A DNA stretch of 64,000 bases, from positions 4,340,001-4,404,000 of the forward strand of contig NZ_CP108352.1 of assembly GCF_036237275.1 (NCBI RefSeq). The letters are read 5' to 3'. Origin of the DNA: Streptomyces sp. NBC_01353. GTDB lineage: Bacteria; Actinomycetota; Actinomycetes; Streptomycetales; Streptomycetaceae. Made by a program: the position numbers and the translations under genes. Below, piece by piece: positions 17,992 through 27,397 of this stretch (position 1 is the stretch's first letter; each line of letters opens with the position of its first letter). The notes beneath the pieces are model-generated. The model did not search any database. It was not told where the DNA came from and saw only the letters and a program-made list of their open reading frames with translations.

Positions 17992-18444
17992 ATGGGACAC
18001 CCGCATCTGCCCACCACCGAGTCGGCCGTGGCGGCCATCCGCGAGATCGCCCGCGAGTTCGACCTGGAGATGACCGTCACCGACGACATCGGTGCGGACC
18101 AGATCTCCCGTCGTACCTCCGCCGGGGTCTTCACCGTCCTCGACCCGGACGGTTCCCTCCCGCACGAGGCGTTCGTCGAGCTCGGCGGCTCGCCCCCGAT
18201 CAGCGTCCAGCTCTTCGCCGAGGACGACGCGAAGATCACCGTCGACGGTGTGGAGTTCGAGGACGTCCCCCGCGACTCGGTCCCCGCCTTCCTGCGCTCC
18301 GTCCATGACGGGCTCGCCCATGTGAAGGGCAAGTTCTTCCCGCCCGGCTGGTGGCTGGTCGTCCCCCTCCCCGGCGACGAGACGTACAAGGAGCTCGTCC
18401 CGCGCGGCACGCTCAGTCCTTGGATGAGCCGACAGGTCCGCTGA
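17992..18444 (+). CDS. Uncharacterised acidic protein of about 150 residues
   Basis: Not recognised. A soluble acidic protein with no signal or transmembrane segment. It begins GHPHLPTTESAVAAIREIA and has alternating beta-like segments (GVFTVLDPDGSLPHEAF, ITVDGVEFEDVP) and a C-terminal WWLVVPLPGDETYKELVP. An ATG at 17980 is in frame, but CATGAT at 17978-17983 looks like the -10 of a leaderless transcript starting at 17992. It follows kptA by 55 bases on the same strand; no functional link is visible. Confidence 0.6.
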   Translation: MGHPHLPTTESAVAAIREIAREFDLEMTVTDDIGADQISRRTSAGVFTVLDPDGSLPHEAFVELGGSPPISVQLFAEDDAKITVDGVEFEDVPRDSVPAFLRSVHDGLAHVKGKFFPPGWWLVVPLPGDETYKELVPRGTLSPWMSRQVR

Positions 18445-18543
18445 ACCCCGCGCCCCCGGACCGTGCGACCCCGGACCGTGTGTCGGTGGGGCGTGCAAGC
18501 ATCTCCTTCATGGCTTCGGCGACGTCACAAGGGGGGATGGGCC

Positions 18544-19059
18544 GTGGTCTCCGGCCATCGATGCGACGCGTGTGATTCCGTCGGGACTGCCGTCCCGCGT
18601 CTCGGCGACGAGTACCTCGTCCTCTGCGACGACTGCTGGGGCAGCGTCGATGTCCCTGCGGCTCGCGAGCCCGACTGCCGCGAGCCGGTGCTCCTGAGCG
18701 ATGTCCTGGCCGGCGCGGCCGACGCCCTGGCCCACGCGGCCCGCACCGGCCGTGCGGTGCCGGATGCCCGGTCCACAGGCTCGACGACCTGCGACACGTG
18801 TGGCGGACAGGCCACATGGCACCGCACCGTGCGGGGACGGTGGATCATGATCGAGCCGGGAGAGTTACCGGTCGGCTCCGTGCCCCCGGGGAAGCGGTGG
18901 CGCATCGCGGGCGACGGGACCGCGGTGAACCTCGGCCCGGCTTCACCGTCCGACACATGCAGGGTCTGCCACTTCGACGTGTGCCCGACACGGCCGGCGC
19001 CGCTCGACTCCCCGGTGCTGCTGGCGCTGTGGCGGAAGCACGCACGGCGCGGGGCGTGA
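18544..19059 (+). CDS. Small Cys-rich protein resembling DUF6083, putative zinc-binding
   Basis: A protein of about 171 residues with three CxxC pairs (CDACDS, CDDCW, CDTCGG) and a fourth Cys-rich unit, CRVCHFDVCP. They are spaced as two zinc ribbons around a central segment, WIMIEPGELPVGSVPPGKRW, that resembles the Streptomyces DUF6083 family. I selected GTG 18544 because a purine-rich GGGGGGAT lies about eight bases upstream. Its stop lies inside a strong hairpin shared with the convergent LLM gene. Such proteins are common and uncharacterised in Streptomyces; nucleic acid or protein binding is only a guess. Confidence 0.6.
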   Translation: MVSGHRCDACDSVGTAVPRLGDEYLVLCDDCWGSVDVPAAREPDCREPVLLSDVLAGAADALAHAARTGRAVPDARSTGSTTCDTCGGQATWHRTVRGRWIMIEPGELPVGSVPPGKRWRIAGDGTAVNLGPASPSDTCRVCHFDVCPTRPAPLDSPVLLALWRKHARRGA

Positions 19060-19073
19060 ACGTACCCCGCGCC
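19046..19073. terminator. Bidirectional terminator overlapping a stop codon
   Basis: GGCGCGGGG (19046-19054) and CCCCGCGCC (19065-19073) pair perfectly around a 10-base loop that itself has CGT/ACG ends. The TGA of the plus-strand gene is in the loop. The minus-strand LLM gene ends 21 bases further on. Confidence 0.7.
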
Positions 19074-19093
19074 GCTGGCCCAGTCGTTCGCAC

Positions 19094-19996
19094 TCAGCCC
19101 AACTGGGCGACGGCCTCGGTGGCGATCTTCTCGAAGACGGCCTGGTCGGCGGCGAAGTCGGAGTCGGGGATCGGCCAGTGGATCACGATCTCGGTGAACC
19201 CGAGGTCCCGGTGGATGCCCGCGAAGTCCACGAAGGCGTCCACGGACTCCAGCGGGCGGCCCCGATCCGGGGTGAACCCGGTGAGGAGCACCTTGTCCAG
19301 CTCGGCCACATCCCGGCCGAGCTCCGCGCACGCCTTGCCGAGCTTCTCGACCTGGCCGCGGACGGCCTCGACCGACTGCTCCGGCGTGCCCTCCTCGTAC
19401 AGCTTCGGATCCCCGGTCGTCACCCACGCCTGCCCGTGGCGCGCGGCGAGCTTCAGACCGCGCGGCCCGGTCGCGGCGACCGCGAACGGCAGCCGCGGGC
19501 TCTGCGCGCAGCCGGGGATGTTCCGGGCCTCCTCGGCCGAGTAGAACGTGCCCCGCTGCGAGACGGCGCCCTCGGTGAGCAGCCGGTCGAGCAGCGGCAG
19601 GAACTCGCCGAACCGGTCGGCGCGCTCCTTCGGCGACCAGGCCTCCTGGCCGAGCGTGGTGGCGTCGAAACCGTTGCCGCCGGCGCCGATGCCGAGTGTG
19701 ACCCGGCCGCCCGAGATGTCGTCCAGGGAGATCAACTCCTTGGCGAGCGTCACCGGGTGCCGGAAGTTCGGCGACGTCACCAGGGTGCCCAGACGCATCC
19801 GTTCCGTGGCGGTCGCGGCGGCAGTGAGCGTAGGCAGGGCGCCGAACCAGGGCCCGTCGCGGAAGGTCCGCCAGGACAGGTGGTCATAGGTGTACGCAGC
19901 ATGAAAGCCCAGCTCCTCGGCTCGCTGCCAACGGTCACGACCACCCTCGTGCCAGCGATGGACGGGAAGGATCACAGTGCTCAGGCGCAAGGTCAT
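19094..19996 (-). CDS. LLM-class flavin/F420-dependent oxidoreductase
   Basis: A 300-residue luciferase-like (beta/alpha)8 monooxygenase. Family features are the N-terminal TVILPVHRW, the bulk EELGFHAAYTYDHLSWRTF near residue 30, MRLGTLVTSPNFRHPVTLAKE near residue 70 (core LGTLVTSPNFRHP), and SGGRVTLGIGAGG near residue 100. This form commonly uses coenzyme F420 in actinobacteria; the substrate is unknown. The ATG at 19996 is the first start giving family similarity; the frame extends further upstream without it. Confidence 0.85.
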   Translation of the reverse strand: MTLRLSTVILPVHRWHEGGRDRWQRAEELGFHAAYTYDHLSWRTFRDGPWFGALPTLTAAATATERMRLGTLVTSPNFRHPVTLAKELISLDDISGGRVTLGIGAGGNGFDATTLGQEAWSPKERADRFGEFLPLLDRLLTEGAVSQRGTFYSAEEARNIPGCAQSPRLPFAVAATGPRGLKLAARHGQAWVTTGDPKLYEEGTPEQSVEAVRGQVEKLGKACAELGRDVAELDKVLLTGFTPDRGRPLESVDAFVDFAGIHRDLGFTEIVIHWPIPDSDFAADQAVFEKIATEAVAQLG

Positions 19997-20122
19997 ACCC
20001 ACGAGCCTACGACCGCCCCACCACCCCTCCCGACGCACGGGCACGGACAGACCGACGGAAACAGCCCTCTCAGATGTGCGCCCCCTCGCACGCCCGTGCA
20101 CATGGTGCGGAAGAATGGATCG

Positions 20123-20980
20123 GTGACCTCACCCCACTCCCCGCGCCCTGCCGCCCCCGCCCCCCGGCTGATCGCCACCGACCTCGACGGCACCCTGCTG
20201 CGTGACGACAAGTCCCTCTCGGAGCGGACGGTCGCGGCGCTCGCCGCCGCCGAGCAGGCCGGGATCGAGGTCTTCTTCGTCACTGGACGGCCCGCCCGCT
20301 GGATGGACGTCGTCAGCGACCATGTCCACGGCCACGGCCTCGCGATCTGCGCCAACGGCGCGGCCGTTGTCGATCTGCACGCGGGCGGAACGTTCCTGAA
20401 GGTACGGCCGCTGGAGCGGAACGTCGCGCTCGAAGTCGTGACCACGCTGCGCGCCGCCGCCCCGGGGACCTCGTTCGCGGTCGAGCTCACCACCGGCATC
20501 CACTACGAGCCCCTGTACCCGCCCTTCTTCCTCGACCCGGGGGCGACCGTCGCGGTCGCCGAGAAGCTCCTCTTCGAAGAGGAGCCCGGCGCCGCCGCCC
20601 CAGTGCTCAAGCTGCTCGCCCAGCACCCGGAACTCGAGCCCGACGCCTTCCTGGCGACCGCCCGCGCGGCCGCCGGCGAGCTGGCCTCGTTCACCCGCTC
20701 CAGCCCCACCGCGCTCCTGGAGATCAGCGGCCTCGGCGTCTCCAAGGCGTCCACCCTGGCCCTCTGCTGCGCCGAGCGGGGCATCTCCGCCGACGAGGTC
20801 GTCGCCTTCGGCGACATGCCCAACGACATCGAGATGCTCAGCTGGGCCGGCCGCTCGTACGCGATGGGCAACGCCCACACGGACGTGATCGCCGCCGCCT
20901 CCGGCCGCACCGTCGCCAACAACGAGGACGGCGTGGCCGTCGTCATCGAACGGATCCTCGCCGGCACCCTCGACGGCTGA
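20123..20980 (+). CDS. HAD superfamily (Cof/IIB type) phosphatase
   Basis: A 285-residue type IIB HAD hydrolase: motif [22 protein letters not shown] near residue 15 (core DLDGTLL), motif II FFVTGRPARW, motif III Lys in GVSKASTLAL near residue 205, motif IV GDMPNDIEMLSWAG near residue 232. It is a paralogue of the HAD gene coupled to serS; substrate unknown. The GTG at 20123 is favoured; an in-frame ATG at 20102 would add seven residues. It converges on the histidine kinase gene with an 18-base gap. Confidence 0.87.
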   Translation: MTSPHSPRPAAPAPRLIATDLDGTLLRDDKSLSERTVAALAAAEQAGIEVFFVTGRPARWMDVVSDHVHGHGLAICANGAAVVDLHAGGTFLKVRPLERNVALEVVTTLRAAAPGTSFAVELTTGIHYEPLYPPFFLDPGATVAVAEKLLFEEEPGAAAPVLKLLAQHPELEPDAFLATARAAAGELASFTRSSPTALLEISGLGVSKASTLALCCAERGISADEVVAFGDMPNDIEMLSWAGRSYAMGNAHTDVIAAASGRTVANNEDGVAVVIERILAGTLDG

Positions 20981-20998
20981 CGAGTTCGGCCCCAGAGG

Positions 20999-22711
20999 CT
21001 ACAGCGGGGCCTGCCACACCACCGTCGTACCCCCGCCGTCCTCCCCGATCCCCGGGCCGCACCAGCTCGACCCGCCCAGCGACTCCGCGCGCCGCGTCAG
21101 GTTGCGCAGTCCGCTGCGCCGGCCGCCCTCCGGGATACCGACGCCGTCGTCCGCGACCGAGAGCCGGACCCCGGCGGTGCCGTCGGGCAGTTCGGCGCCC
21201 GCGTCGACGATGACCTCGATCCGGGTCGCCTCGGCGTGCCGGAAGGCGTTGGAGAGCGCCTCGCGCAGGGCGGCGATGAGGTTCTTGCCGGTGAGATCGC
21301 CGACCGTCGAGTCGATCGCGCCGAGGAAGCGGTGCGCGGGCTTGAAGCCCAGTGGCACGGCCGCCATGTTGATCTCCCGCAGCACGCGGGTGCGCAGCCC
21401 GGACGGCGCCTCGGCAGGCCCCTGCTGGAGCGCGAAGATCGCGGTACGGATCTCCTGGATCGTCACGTCCAGCTCGTCCACGGCCTTGCCGACCCCCTCG
21501 CGCACCGCGGGCACGATCGACTTGCGCTGCGCGCTCTCCAGCATCATCCCGGTGGCGAACAGCCGCTGGATGACCAGGTCGTGCAGGTCACGGGCGATCC
21601 GGTCGCGGTCCTCGTAGACGGCGAGCCGCTCCCGGTCGCGCTGCGCGTCGGCCATCATCAGCGCGAGCGCCGCCTGGGAGGCGAACTGCGTGGCCAGGGT
21701 CCGCTCCGCCTCGGTGAAGGGCCGACCGCCCCGCGCGCGGGGCATGGCGAGCGCGCCGAGCACCTTGCCTCCGCTGTGCAGGGGCAGCAACATGCTCGGC
21801 CCGTACTGGGCCGCCAGCCGGCTGATCATGCGCGGATCACCCGAGGCGTCGTCCACGAAGACCGCCTCGCCGCCCAGCAGCCGCTCCACCACGGCGCTTT
21901 CGGGCGGGATCACCACGCCCAGCGAGCTGCTCGGCCGGTCGGCGGAGACGGCGACGATCTCCAGTCCGCCGTCCTGGGCGGGCAGCAGCACGATCCCGGC
22001 GGCCGCGTCGGCGAGCCTGCGGGCCTGTTCGGCGACCACCGCGAGGGCGTCGTCCGCGTCACCGCCGGAGAGCAGGGCGGTGGTGACCGCGACCGAGCCG
22101 TCGATCCAGCGCTCGCGCTGCCGGGCGGCCTCGTAGAGGCGGGCGTTGCCGATGGCGATCCCGGCCTCGGTGGCGAGGACCCGGACCATGTGGACGTCGT
22201 AGTCGTTGAACTCGCCGCCGCCGTTCTTCTCGGCGAGGTACAGGTTGCCGAAGATCTCCCCCTGGACCCGGATCGGGACACCGAGGAAGGTCCGCATCGG
22301 AGGGTGCCCCGGCGGGAATCCCGCGGCGCGCGGATCCCTGGACAGATCGGCCAGCCGGATCGTCTCGGGTTCGCGGATCAGCGCGCCGAGCAGCCCCGCG
22401 TGCCCGTTCGGGCGCCGACCGATCCGGCGGGCGATCTCCTCGTCGACACCGAAGGTGACGAAGTCCGAGAGCCCGTCGCCCTCCTCGTCGACGACACCGA
22501 TCGCGGCGTAGCGGGCGTCGGCGAGTTCGGCCGCGGTCTCGCAGATCCGGTCGAGCGTCGAGTGCAGTTCGAGCCCGGTCCCCACCGAGCGCATCGCCTC
22601 GAGGAGCTGCGGCACCCGTGCCGTGAGCTCGGTCGACAGGCCCTGGAGGCTGCGGGTGGCCTGGGTGGCGGCTTCCAGGGGGTCCGGGACATCGGGCACG
22701 GCGGCGGTCAT
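20999..22711 (-). CDS. Two-GAF sensor histidine kinase at the end of the cyd operon
   Basis: A 570-residue soluble histidine kinase. GAF 1 covers about residues 50-200 (FLGVPIRVQGEIFGNLYLAEK), GAF 2 about residues 220-365 (VLGALAMPRARGGRPFTEAE), then a HisKA_3 box DRIARDLHDLVIQRLFATG with the phospho-acceptor His near residue 385, and a HATPase domain with N box EALSNAFRHAEA and G box DDGVGIPEGGRRSGL. The GAF-GAF-HisKA_3 layout is that of DevS/DosT redox and oxygen sensors. No response regulator is adjacent, so it is an orphan. It lies 20 bases after cydCD and is probably co-transcribed with cytochrome bd. Confidence 0.9.
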   Translation of the reverse strand: MTAAVPDVPDPLEAATQATRSLQGLSTELTARVPQLLEAMRSVGTGLELHSTLDRICETAAELADARYAAIGVVDEEGDGLSDFVTFGVDEEIARRIGRRPNGHAGLLGALIREPETIRLADLSRDPRAAGFPPGHPPMRTFLGVPIRVQGEIFGNLYLAEKNGGGEFNDYDVHMVRVLATEAGIAIGNARLYEAARQRERWIDGSVAVTTALLSGGDADDALAVVAEQARRLADAAAGIVLLPAQDGGLEIVAVSADRPSSSLGVVIPPESAVVERLLGGEAVFVDDASGDPRMISRLAAQYGPSMLLPLHSGGKVLGALAMPRARGGRPFTEAERTLATQFASQAALALMMADAQRDRERLAVYEDRDRIARDLHDLVIQRLFATGMMLESAQRKSIVPAVREGVGKAVDELDVTIQEIRTAIFALQQGPAEAPSGLRTRVLREINMAAVPLGFKPAHRFLGAIDSTVGDLTGKNLIAALREALSNAFRHAEATRIEVIVDAGAELPDGTAGVRLSVADDGVGIPEGGRRSGLRNLTRRAESLGGSSWCGPGIGEDGGGTTVVWQAPL

Positions 22712-22731
22712 GACCTTGAGCCTAGTAAGTC

Positions 22732-25700
22732 CTATTTGGCGAGAAAAGTCGGGCGCCCCGTCGTTCTCCCCGCAGCGAGCAGGAGATCGGTCTCCCGCTC
22801 CTGCTCCAGCATCCGGCGCAAGGGGCCTTCGGCCCGCGCCAGCTCCGCGTACGGCCCGCGCTGCACGGTCCGGCCCTCGTCCAGGACCACCACCTCGTCG
22901 ACGGCGTCGAGGCCGCGCAGCCGGTGGGTGATCAGGACGGTGGTACGGCCCTCGGTGACCCGCAGCAGGTCGTCGGTGAGCGCGTCCGCCGTGGCGAGGT
23001 CGAGATGCTCGGCCGGCTCGTCGAGCACGAGGACGGGGAAGTCGGCGAGGAGCGCCCGGGCGAGCGCGAGGCGCTGCCGCTGACCACCGGAGAGCCTCGA
23101 GCCATGCTCGCCGACCTGCGTGTCGAGGCCGTCCGGCAGCCCGTCCACCCAGTCGAGGAGCCGGGCCCGGCCGAGGGCGGCCCGCAGTTCCTCGTCGTCG
23201 GCGCCGGTACGCGCCAGGCGGAGGTTCTCCCGGATGGTGCTGTCGAAGATGTGGGCGTCCTGGGCGCAGAGCCCGACGAAGCGACGGACGTCGTCGCCGT
23301 CGAGCTCCGAAGCCGCCACCCCGCCGAGCCGGTACGAACCGGCGTCGGCGTCCAGGAAGCGCAGCAGCACCTGGGCGAGGGTGGTCTTGCCCGATCCGGA
23401 GGCGCCGACGACGGCGACCCTGCGCCCGGCCTCCAGCGTGAGCGCGAAGTCGCCGAGCGCCTCCCGCTCCTGCCCCGCGTGGCGGGCGGAGAGGCCGGCG
23501 AGCTCCAGCGGGAACGGGCTCTGCGGGGGTACGGCGGGCCGCGCGGGCTCGTGTACGGGAACGGGGGCGTCGAGCACCTCGTACACCCGCTCGGCGCTGC
23601 GCTTCACGCGCTGGCGGTACTGGACTGCCAGCGGGAGGCCGGTGACGGCCTCGAAGGCGGCGAGCGGGGTGAGCACGACGACGGCGAGCGTCACACCGTC
23701 GAGGCGTCCGTCGCGGACGGCCTGGATGCCGACGAACGCGGCGGCGGCGACCGTCACTCCGCAGGCAAGCGCGGAGAGGCCGGCCCCGACCGCGGTGGCG
23801 GCGGCCTGCCGGGAGGCGATGGCGGTGAGCGTACGGTCGGCGGCCCTGGCCCGCTCGATACGGTCCTTCAGCGCCCCGGCGACGGTCAGTTCGGCGCAGC
23901 CGCGCAGCAGGTCGAGGACCGTGACGGCCAGGGCGCCCCGGGCGGGTGCGAGCCGTCGCTCGGCCCGGCGCGCGAGGGCGCCGCTCAGCAGCGGGACGGC
24001 CACTCCGGCGGCCAGCAGGCCCGCGGCGAGCACGGCCCCGGCCTCGGGCAGCAGCCAGGCGGTGAACCCGACGGAACCGGCCCCCACCACGAGCGCGGCG
24101 CCTGCGGGCAGCAGCCAGCGCAGCCAGTAGTCCTGGAGGGCGTCGACGTCCTGGACGAGCCGGGAGAGCAGGTCGCCTCGGCGGGTGCGGCGCAGCCCTG
24201 CGGGGGCGATGCGCTCCAGGCGGCGGTAGACCGACACCCGCAGCTCCGCGAGCATCCGCAGCACGGCGTCGTGGGACACGATCCGCTCGGCGTACCGGAA
24301 CACCGCCCGCCCGATGCCGAACGCCCGCGTGGCGGTGACGGCCACCATCAGATACAGCACGGGCGGCTGTTCGGACGCTCGCGAGATGAGCCATCCGGAC
24401 ACCGCCATGAGCCCGACGGCGGATCCCAGCGCCAGACTTCCAAGCAGCAGGGCGAGCCCCATCCGGCCCTTGAGTTCCCCCGCCACGTCCCGAACGCGCC
24501 CGAAGACCGAACCCCCGGCGCCGCCGCCCGTCCCGGCCTCGGCGCGGTCCCCGGTCCGGGTACCTGCCTCGGTTCCGGCCTCGGCAGGCTCCGACTCCGC
24601 CTCGCCCGTGCCGGGGACGACGGTCGTCGCCTCGGCCGCGGAGGGTGCAGCCAACACGTCCGGCGTCTCGTCCGCCGCGGTCGGCTCCGCCACGTCCACG
24701 GCGGTGGTCCGCCGGAGCTCCACCACACGGTCCGCGACCGCGAGCAGCGCCGGTCGGTGGACGACCAGAAGCACCGTGCGTCCGGCCGCGAGACGGCGGA
24801 CCGCGTCGACCACGGCCGCCTCCGTCTCGCCGTCCAGCGCGGCCGTGGGCTCATCCAGCAGAAGGAACGGCCGGTCGGCGAGGAACGCGCGGGCCAGGGC
24901 GAGGCGTTGCCGCTGCCCTGCGGAGAGGCCCACGCCGTCCTCGCCCAGCAGCGTCTCGACACCCTCGGGGAGCCCGGCCACGAACACATCGGCCCCGGCG
25001 TCGCGCAGCGCCTCCCGCACGGCCTCGTCGGAGGCGTCCGGTCGCGCCAGGCGGATGTTCTCGGCGATGGTGCCCGCGAAGAAGTGCGGACGTTGCGGCA
25101 CCCAGGCGATCCGCGACCGCCATTCCTCCACGTCCAGGGCGCCGAGTTCCACGCCCCCGACCCGGATCGAGCCACCCTCCTCCGGCGCCACGAACCCCAG
25201 CACCACATCGAGCAGCGTCGACTTGCCCACACCGCTCGGGCCCACCAGGGCCACCGTCTCGCCCGGCTCCAGCACGAGCGAGGCTGCGTCCAACGAGGGC
25301 TCCGCGCGACCCGCATGACGCACGGTCACGTTCTCCAGCTCTATACGCGGCGACGACGGCACCGCGCCCACCCCACGCTCCTTCACCGGGTTCTCAAGGA
25401 CCTCGAAGATCTCCTCGGCAGCGGCCAGGCCTTCCGCGGCCGCGTGGTACTGCGCCCCCACCTGACGGATCGGGAGGTAGGCCTCGGGCGCCAGCACCAG
25501 AATGACCAGGCCGGTGTACAGGTCGAGGTCCCCGTGGACCAGCCGCATACCGATGCCGACCGCAACCAGCGCCACCGACAGAGTCGACAGCAACTCCAGG
25601 GCGAAGGACGACAGGAACGCGATGCGCAGCGTCTTCATCGTCGCCTGCCGGTACTCCGACGTGATGGCGCGGATCGACTCGGCCTGGGCCTTCGCCCGCC

Positions 25701-26349
25701 CGAACACCTTGAGCGTCGGCAGCCCGGCCACCACGTCCAGGAAGTGGCCCGAGAGCCGGGACAGCAGCTTCCACTGACGGTCCATCCGGGCCTGGGTGTA
25801 CCAGCCGATCAGAATCATGAAGAGGGGGATGAGCGGCAGGGTCACGACGATGATCGCCGCCGAGACCCAGTCCTCGGTGACGATCCTCGCCAGGACCGCC
25901 ACGGGAACCACCACCGCGAGCCCCAACTGCGGCAGATAGCGCGAGAAGTAGTCATCGAGCGCGTCCACCCCTCGTGTCGCCAGGGCGGCCAGCGAGCCGG
26001 CCTTCTGCCCGCTGAGCCATCCCGGCCCCAGCTCGGCCGCCTGCGCCAGCAGTCGTCCGCGCAGTTCGGACTTGACCGCCGCGCTCGCCCGATGGGCGGC
26101 CAGCTCGGTCAGCCAGGAGACCAGCCCCCGCCCCACCGCGACACCGGCGAGCAGCAGCAGCGGCGTGGTCAGGTCGGAAACCGACAGGCCCTCCTGGAAG
26201 GCCCCCACCACCACCTCGGCGATGAGCATCGCCTGGGCGACGACCAGCGCCGCCCCGGCCAAGCCGAGAACCACCACTGCCGTGAGAAAGAGACGGGTGG
26301 CCCGGGCGTACCGGAGCAGACGCGGATCGATCGGTTTCACGTGAAACAT
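22732..26349 (-). CDS. cydCD: Fused CydD-CydC thiol reductant ABC exporter
   Basis: A 1205-residue fusion of two ABC half-transporters. The first half (residues 1-570) is CydD-like with Walker A GPSGVGKST and signature LSAGQRQRLALARAF. A Glu/Ala/Thr-rich linker (about residues 575-640) follows, then the CydC-like half with Walker A GASGSGKTT and LSGGQRQRLALARAL near residue 1140. CydDC exports cysteine/glutathione to the exterior and is needed to assemble cytochrome bd. The start codon and first residues MFHVKP are formed by a parS site. It is the third gene of the Rex-controlled cyd operon, 25 bases after cydB. Confidence 0.95.
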   Translation of the reverse strand: MFHVKPIDPRLLRYARATRLFLTAVVVLGLAGAALVVAQAMLIAEVVVGAFQEGLSVSDLTTPLLLLAGVAVGRGLVSWLTELAAHRASAAVKSELRGRLLAQAAELGPGWLSGQKAGSLAALATRGVDALDDYFSRYLPQLGLAVVVPVAVLARIVTEDWVSAAIIVVTLPLIPLFMILIGWYTQARMDRQWKLLSRLSGHFLDVVAGLPTLKVFGRAKAQAESIRAITSEYRQATMKTLRIAFLSSFALELLSTLSVALVAVGIGMRLVHGDLDLYTGLVILVLAPEAYLPIRQVGAQYHAAAEGLAAAEEIFEVLENPVKERGVGAVPSSPRIELENVTVRHAGRAEPSLDAASLVLEPGETVALVGPSGVGKSTLLDVVLGFVAPEEGGSIRVGGVELGALDVEEWRSRIAWVPQRPHFFAGTIAENIRLARPDASDEAVREALRDAGADVFVAGLPEGVETLLGEDGVGLSAGQRQRLALARAFLADRPFLLLDEPTAALDGETEAAVVDAVRRLAAGRTVLLVVHRPALLAVADRVVELRRTTAVDVAEPTAADETPDVLAAPSAAEATTVVPGTGEAESEPAEAGTEAGTRTGDRAEAGTGGGAGGSVFGRVRDVAGELKGRMGLALLLGSLALGSAVGLMAVSGWLISRASEQPPVLYLMVAVTATRAFGIGRAVFRYAERIVSHDAVLRMLAELRVSVYRRLERIAPAGLRRTRRGDLLSRLVQDVDALQDYWLRWLLPAGAALVVGAGSVGFTAWLLPEAGAVLAAGLLAAGVAVPLLSGALARRAERRLAPARGALAVTVLDLLRGCAELTVAGALKDRIERARAADRTLTAIASRQAAATAVGAGLSALACGVTVAAAAFVGIQAVRDGRLDGVTLAVVVLTPLAAFEAVTGLPLAVQYRQRVKRSAERVYEVLDAPVPVHEPARPAVPPQSPFPLELAGLSARHAGQEREALGDFALTLEAGRRVAVVGASGSGKTTLAQVLLRFLDADAGSYRLGGVAASELDGDDVRRFVGLCAQDAHIFDSTIRENLRLARTGADDEELRAALGRARLLDWVDGLPDGLDTQVGEHGSRLSGGQRQRLALARALLADFPVLVLDEPAEHLDLATADALTDDLLRVTEGRTTVLITHRLRGLDAVDEVVVLDEGRTVQRGPYAELARAEGPLRRMLEQERETDLLLAAGRTTGRPTFLAK
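26334..26347. promoter_or_regulatory. parS site (ParB binding) inside the cydCD start
   Basis: GTTTCACGTGAAAC is a perfect match to the Streptomyces parS palindrome. It overlaps codons 1-5 of cydCD on the minus strand, so it encodes the segment FHVK. Confidence 0.93.
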
Positions 26350-26374
26350 TCCCTCTTGGTGAGCGGCGGCCCTC

Positions 26375-27379
26375 TTAGTGAGCTGCGTCGGCGATGTGTT
26401 GCGTACCGATCCGCTTGCGGAACACCCAGTAAGTCCAGCTCTGGTAGAGCAGCACCAGGGGCGTCGCGATCGCCGCACACCACGTCATGATCTTCAGCGT
26501 GTACGGACTCGACGATGCGTTCGTCACCGTAAGACTCCACTCGGGGTTGAGTGAAGACGGCATGACGTCGGGGAAGAGCGTCAGGAAAAGCATCGCCATC
26601 ACTGCGGCGATGGTGATGCCCGAGAGCGCGAACGTCCAGCCCTCGCGCCCCACCTTGATCGCCCCGATCCCACCGACCAGCGCCACCACGGCGACGACCA
26701 TGGCGACCAGGCTGCTGCCGTCGCCCTTGTCCGCCTGCGTCCAGATCATGAAGCCGAGCCCGAGGACGGCCGAGACGAGACCCAGCTTCAGCGCGAGCGC
26801 CCGGGCCCTGACCCGGATGTCGCCGACCGTCTTGAGGGCGGCGAAGACCGCTCCGTGGAAGGTGAAGAGGGCGAGCGTGACCAGGCCGCCGAGGATCGCG
26901 TAGGGGTTGAGCAGGTCGCCGAAGGTACCGACGTACTCCATCTCCCTGTCGATCTTCACGCCGCGCACGATGTTGCCGAAGGCGACGCCCCAGAGCACGG
27001 CCGGGATCAGGGAGGTCCAGAAGATGGCCTCCTCCCAGTTGCGCTGCCAGTTCTCCTCGGGCCGCTTCGCCCGGTACTCGAAGGCGACACCGCGCACGAT
27101 CAGACAGACCAGGATGATCAGCAGCGGCAGATAGAAGCCGGAGAAGAGAGTCGCGTACCACTCGGGGAAGGCGGCGAAGGTCGCGCCGCCGGCGGTCAGC
27201 AGCCACACCTCGTTGCCGTCCCAGACGGGACCGATGGTGTTGATCAGGACGCGCTTCTCCGGGCGGCCCCGGGCGAGCAGCTTGGTCAGGACGCCGACCC
27301 CGAAGTCGAAGCCCTCCAGGAAGAAGTAGCCGATCCAGAGGACGGCGATGAGTACGAACCAGACGTTGTGGAGTTCCAT
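26375..27379 (-). CDS. cydB: Cytochrome bd ubiquinol/menaquinol oxidase subunit II
   Basis: A 334-residue membrane subunit of the cytochrome bd terminal oxidase with eight or nine transmembrane segments. The family N-terminus is ELHNVWFVLIAVLWIGYFFLEGFDFGVG (core FFLEGFDFGVG). Other features are VWDGNEVWLLTAGGATFAAFPEWYA (core GNEVWLLTAGG) near residue 52 and FHGAVF near residue 175. It partners CydA to reduce oxygen under low aeration. It lies 18 bases after cydA. Confidence 0.95.
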   Translation of the reverse strand: MELHNVWFVLIAVLWIGYFFLEGFDFGVGVLTKLLARGRPEKRVLINTIGPVWDGNEVWLLTAGGATFAAFPEWYATLFSGFYLPLLIILVCLIVRGVAFEYRAKRPEENWQRNWEEAIFWTSLIPAVLWGVAFGNIVRGVKIDREMEYVGTFGDLLNPYAILGGLVTLALFTFHGAVFAALKTVGDIRVRARALALKLGLVSAVLGLGFMIWTQADKGDGSSLVAMVVAVVALVGGIGAIKVGREGWTFALSGITIAAVMAMLFLTLFPDVMPSSLNPEWSLTVTNASSSPYTLKIMTWCAAIATPLVLLYQSWTYWVFRKRIGTQHIADAAH

Positions 27380-27397
27380 GCCTCGATCTCCTGAGCC

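Noticed and set aside
22924-26490. A 1188-codon plus-strand frame opposite cydCD
   Set aside because: Composition is that of a reverse-strand shadow of a GC-rich gene (runs of Arg, Gly, His, Gln), with no family motif; cydCD on the other strand is certain.
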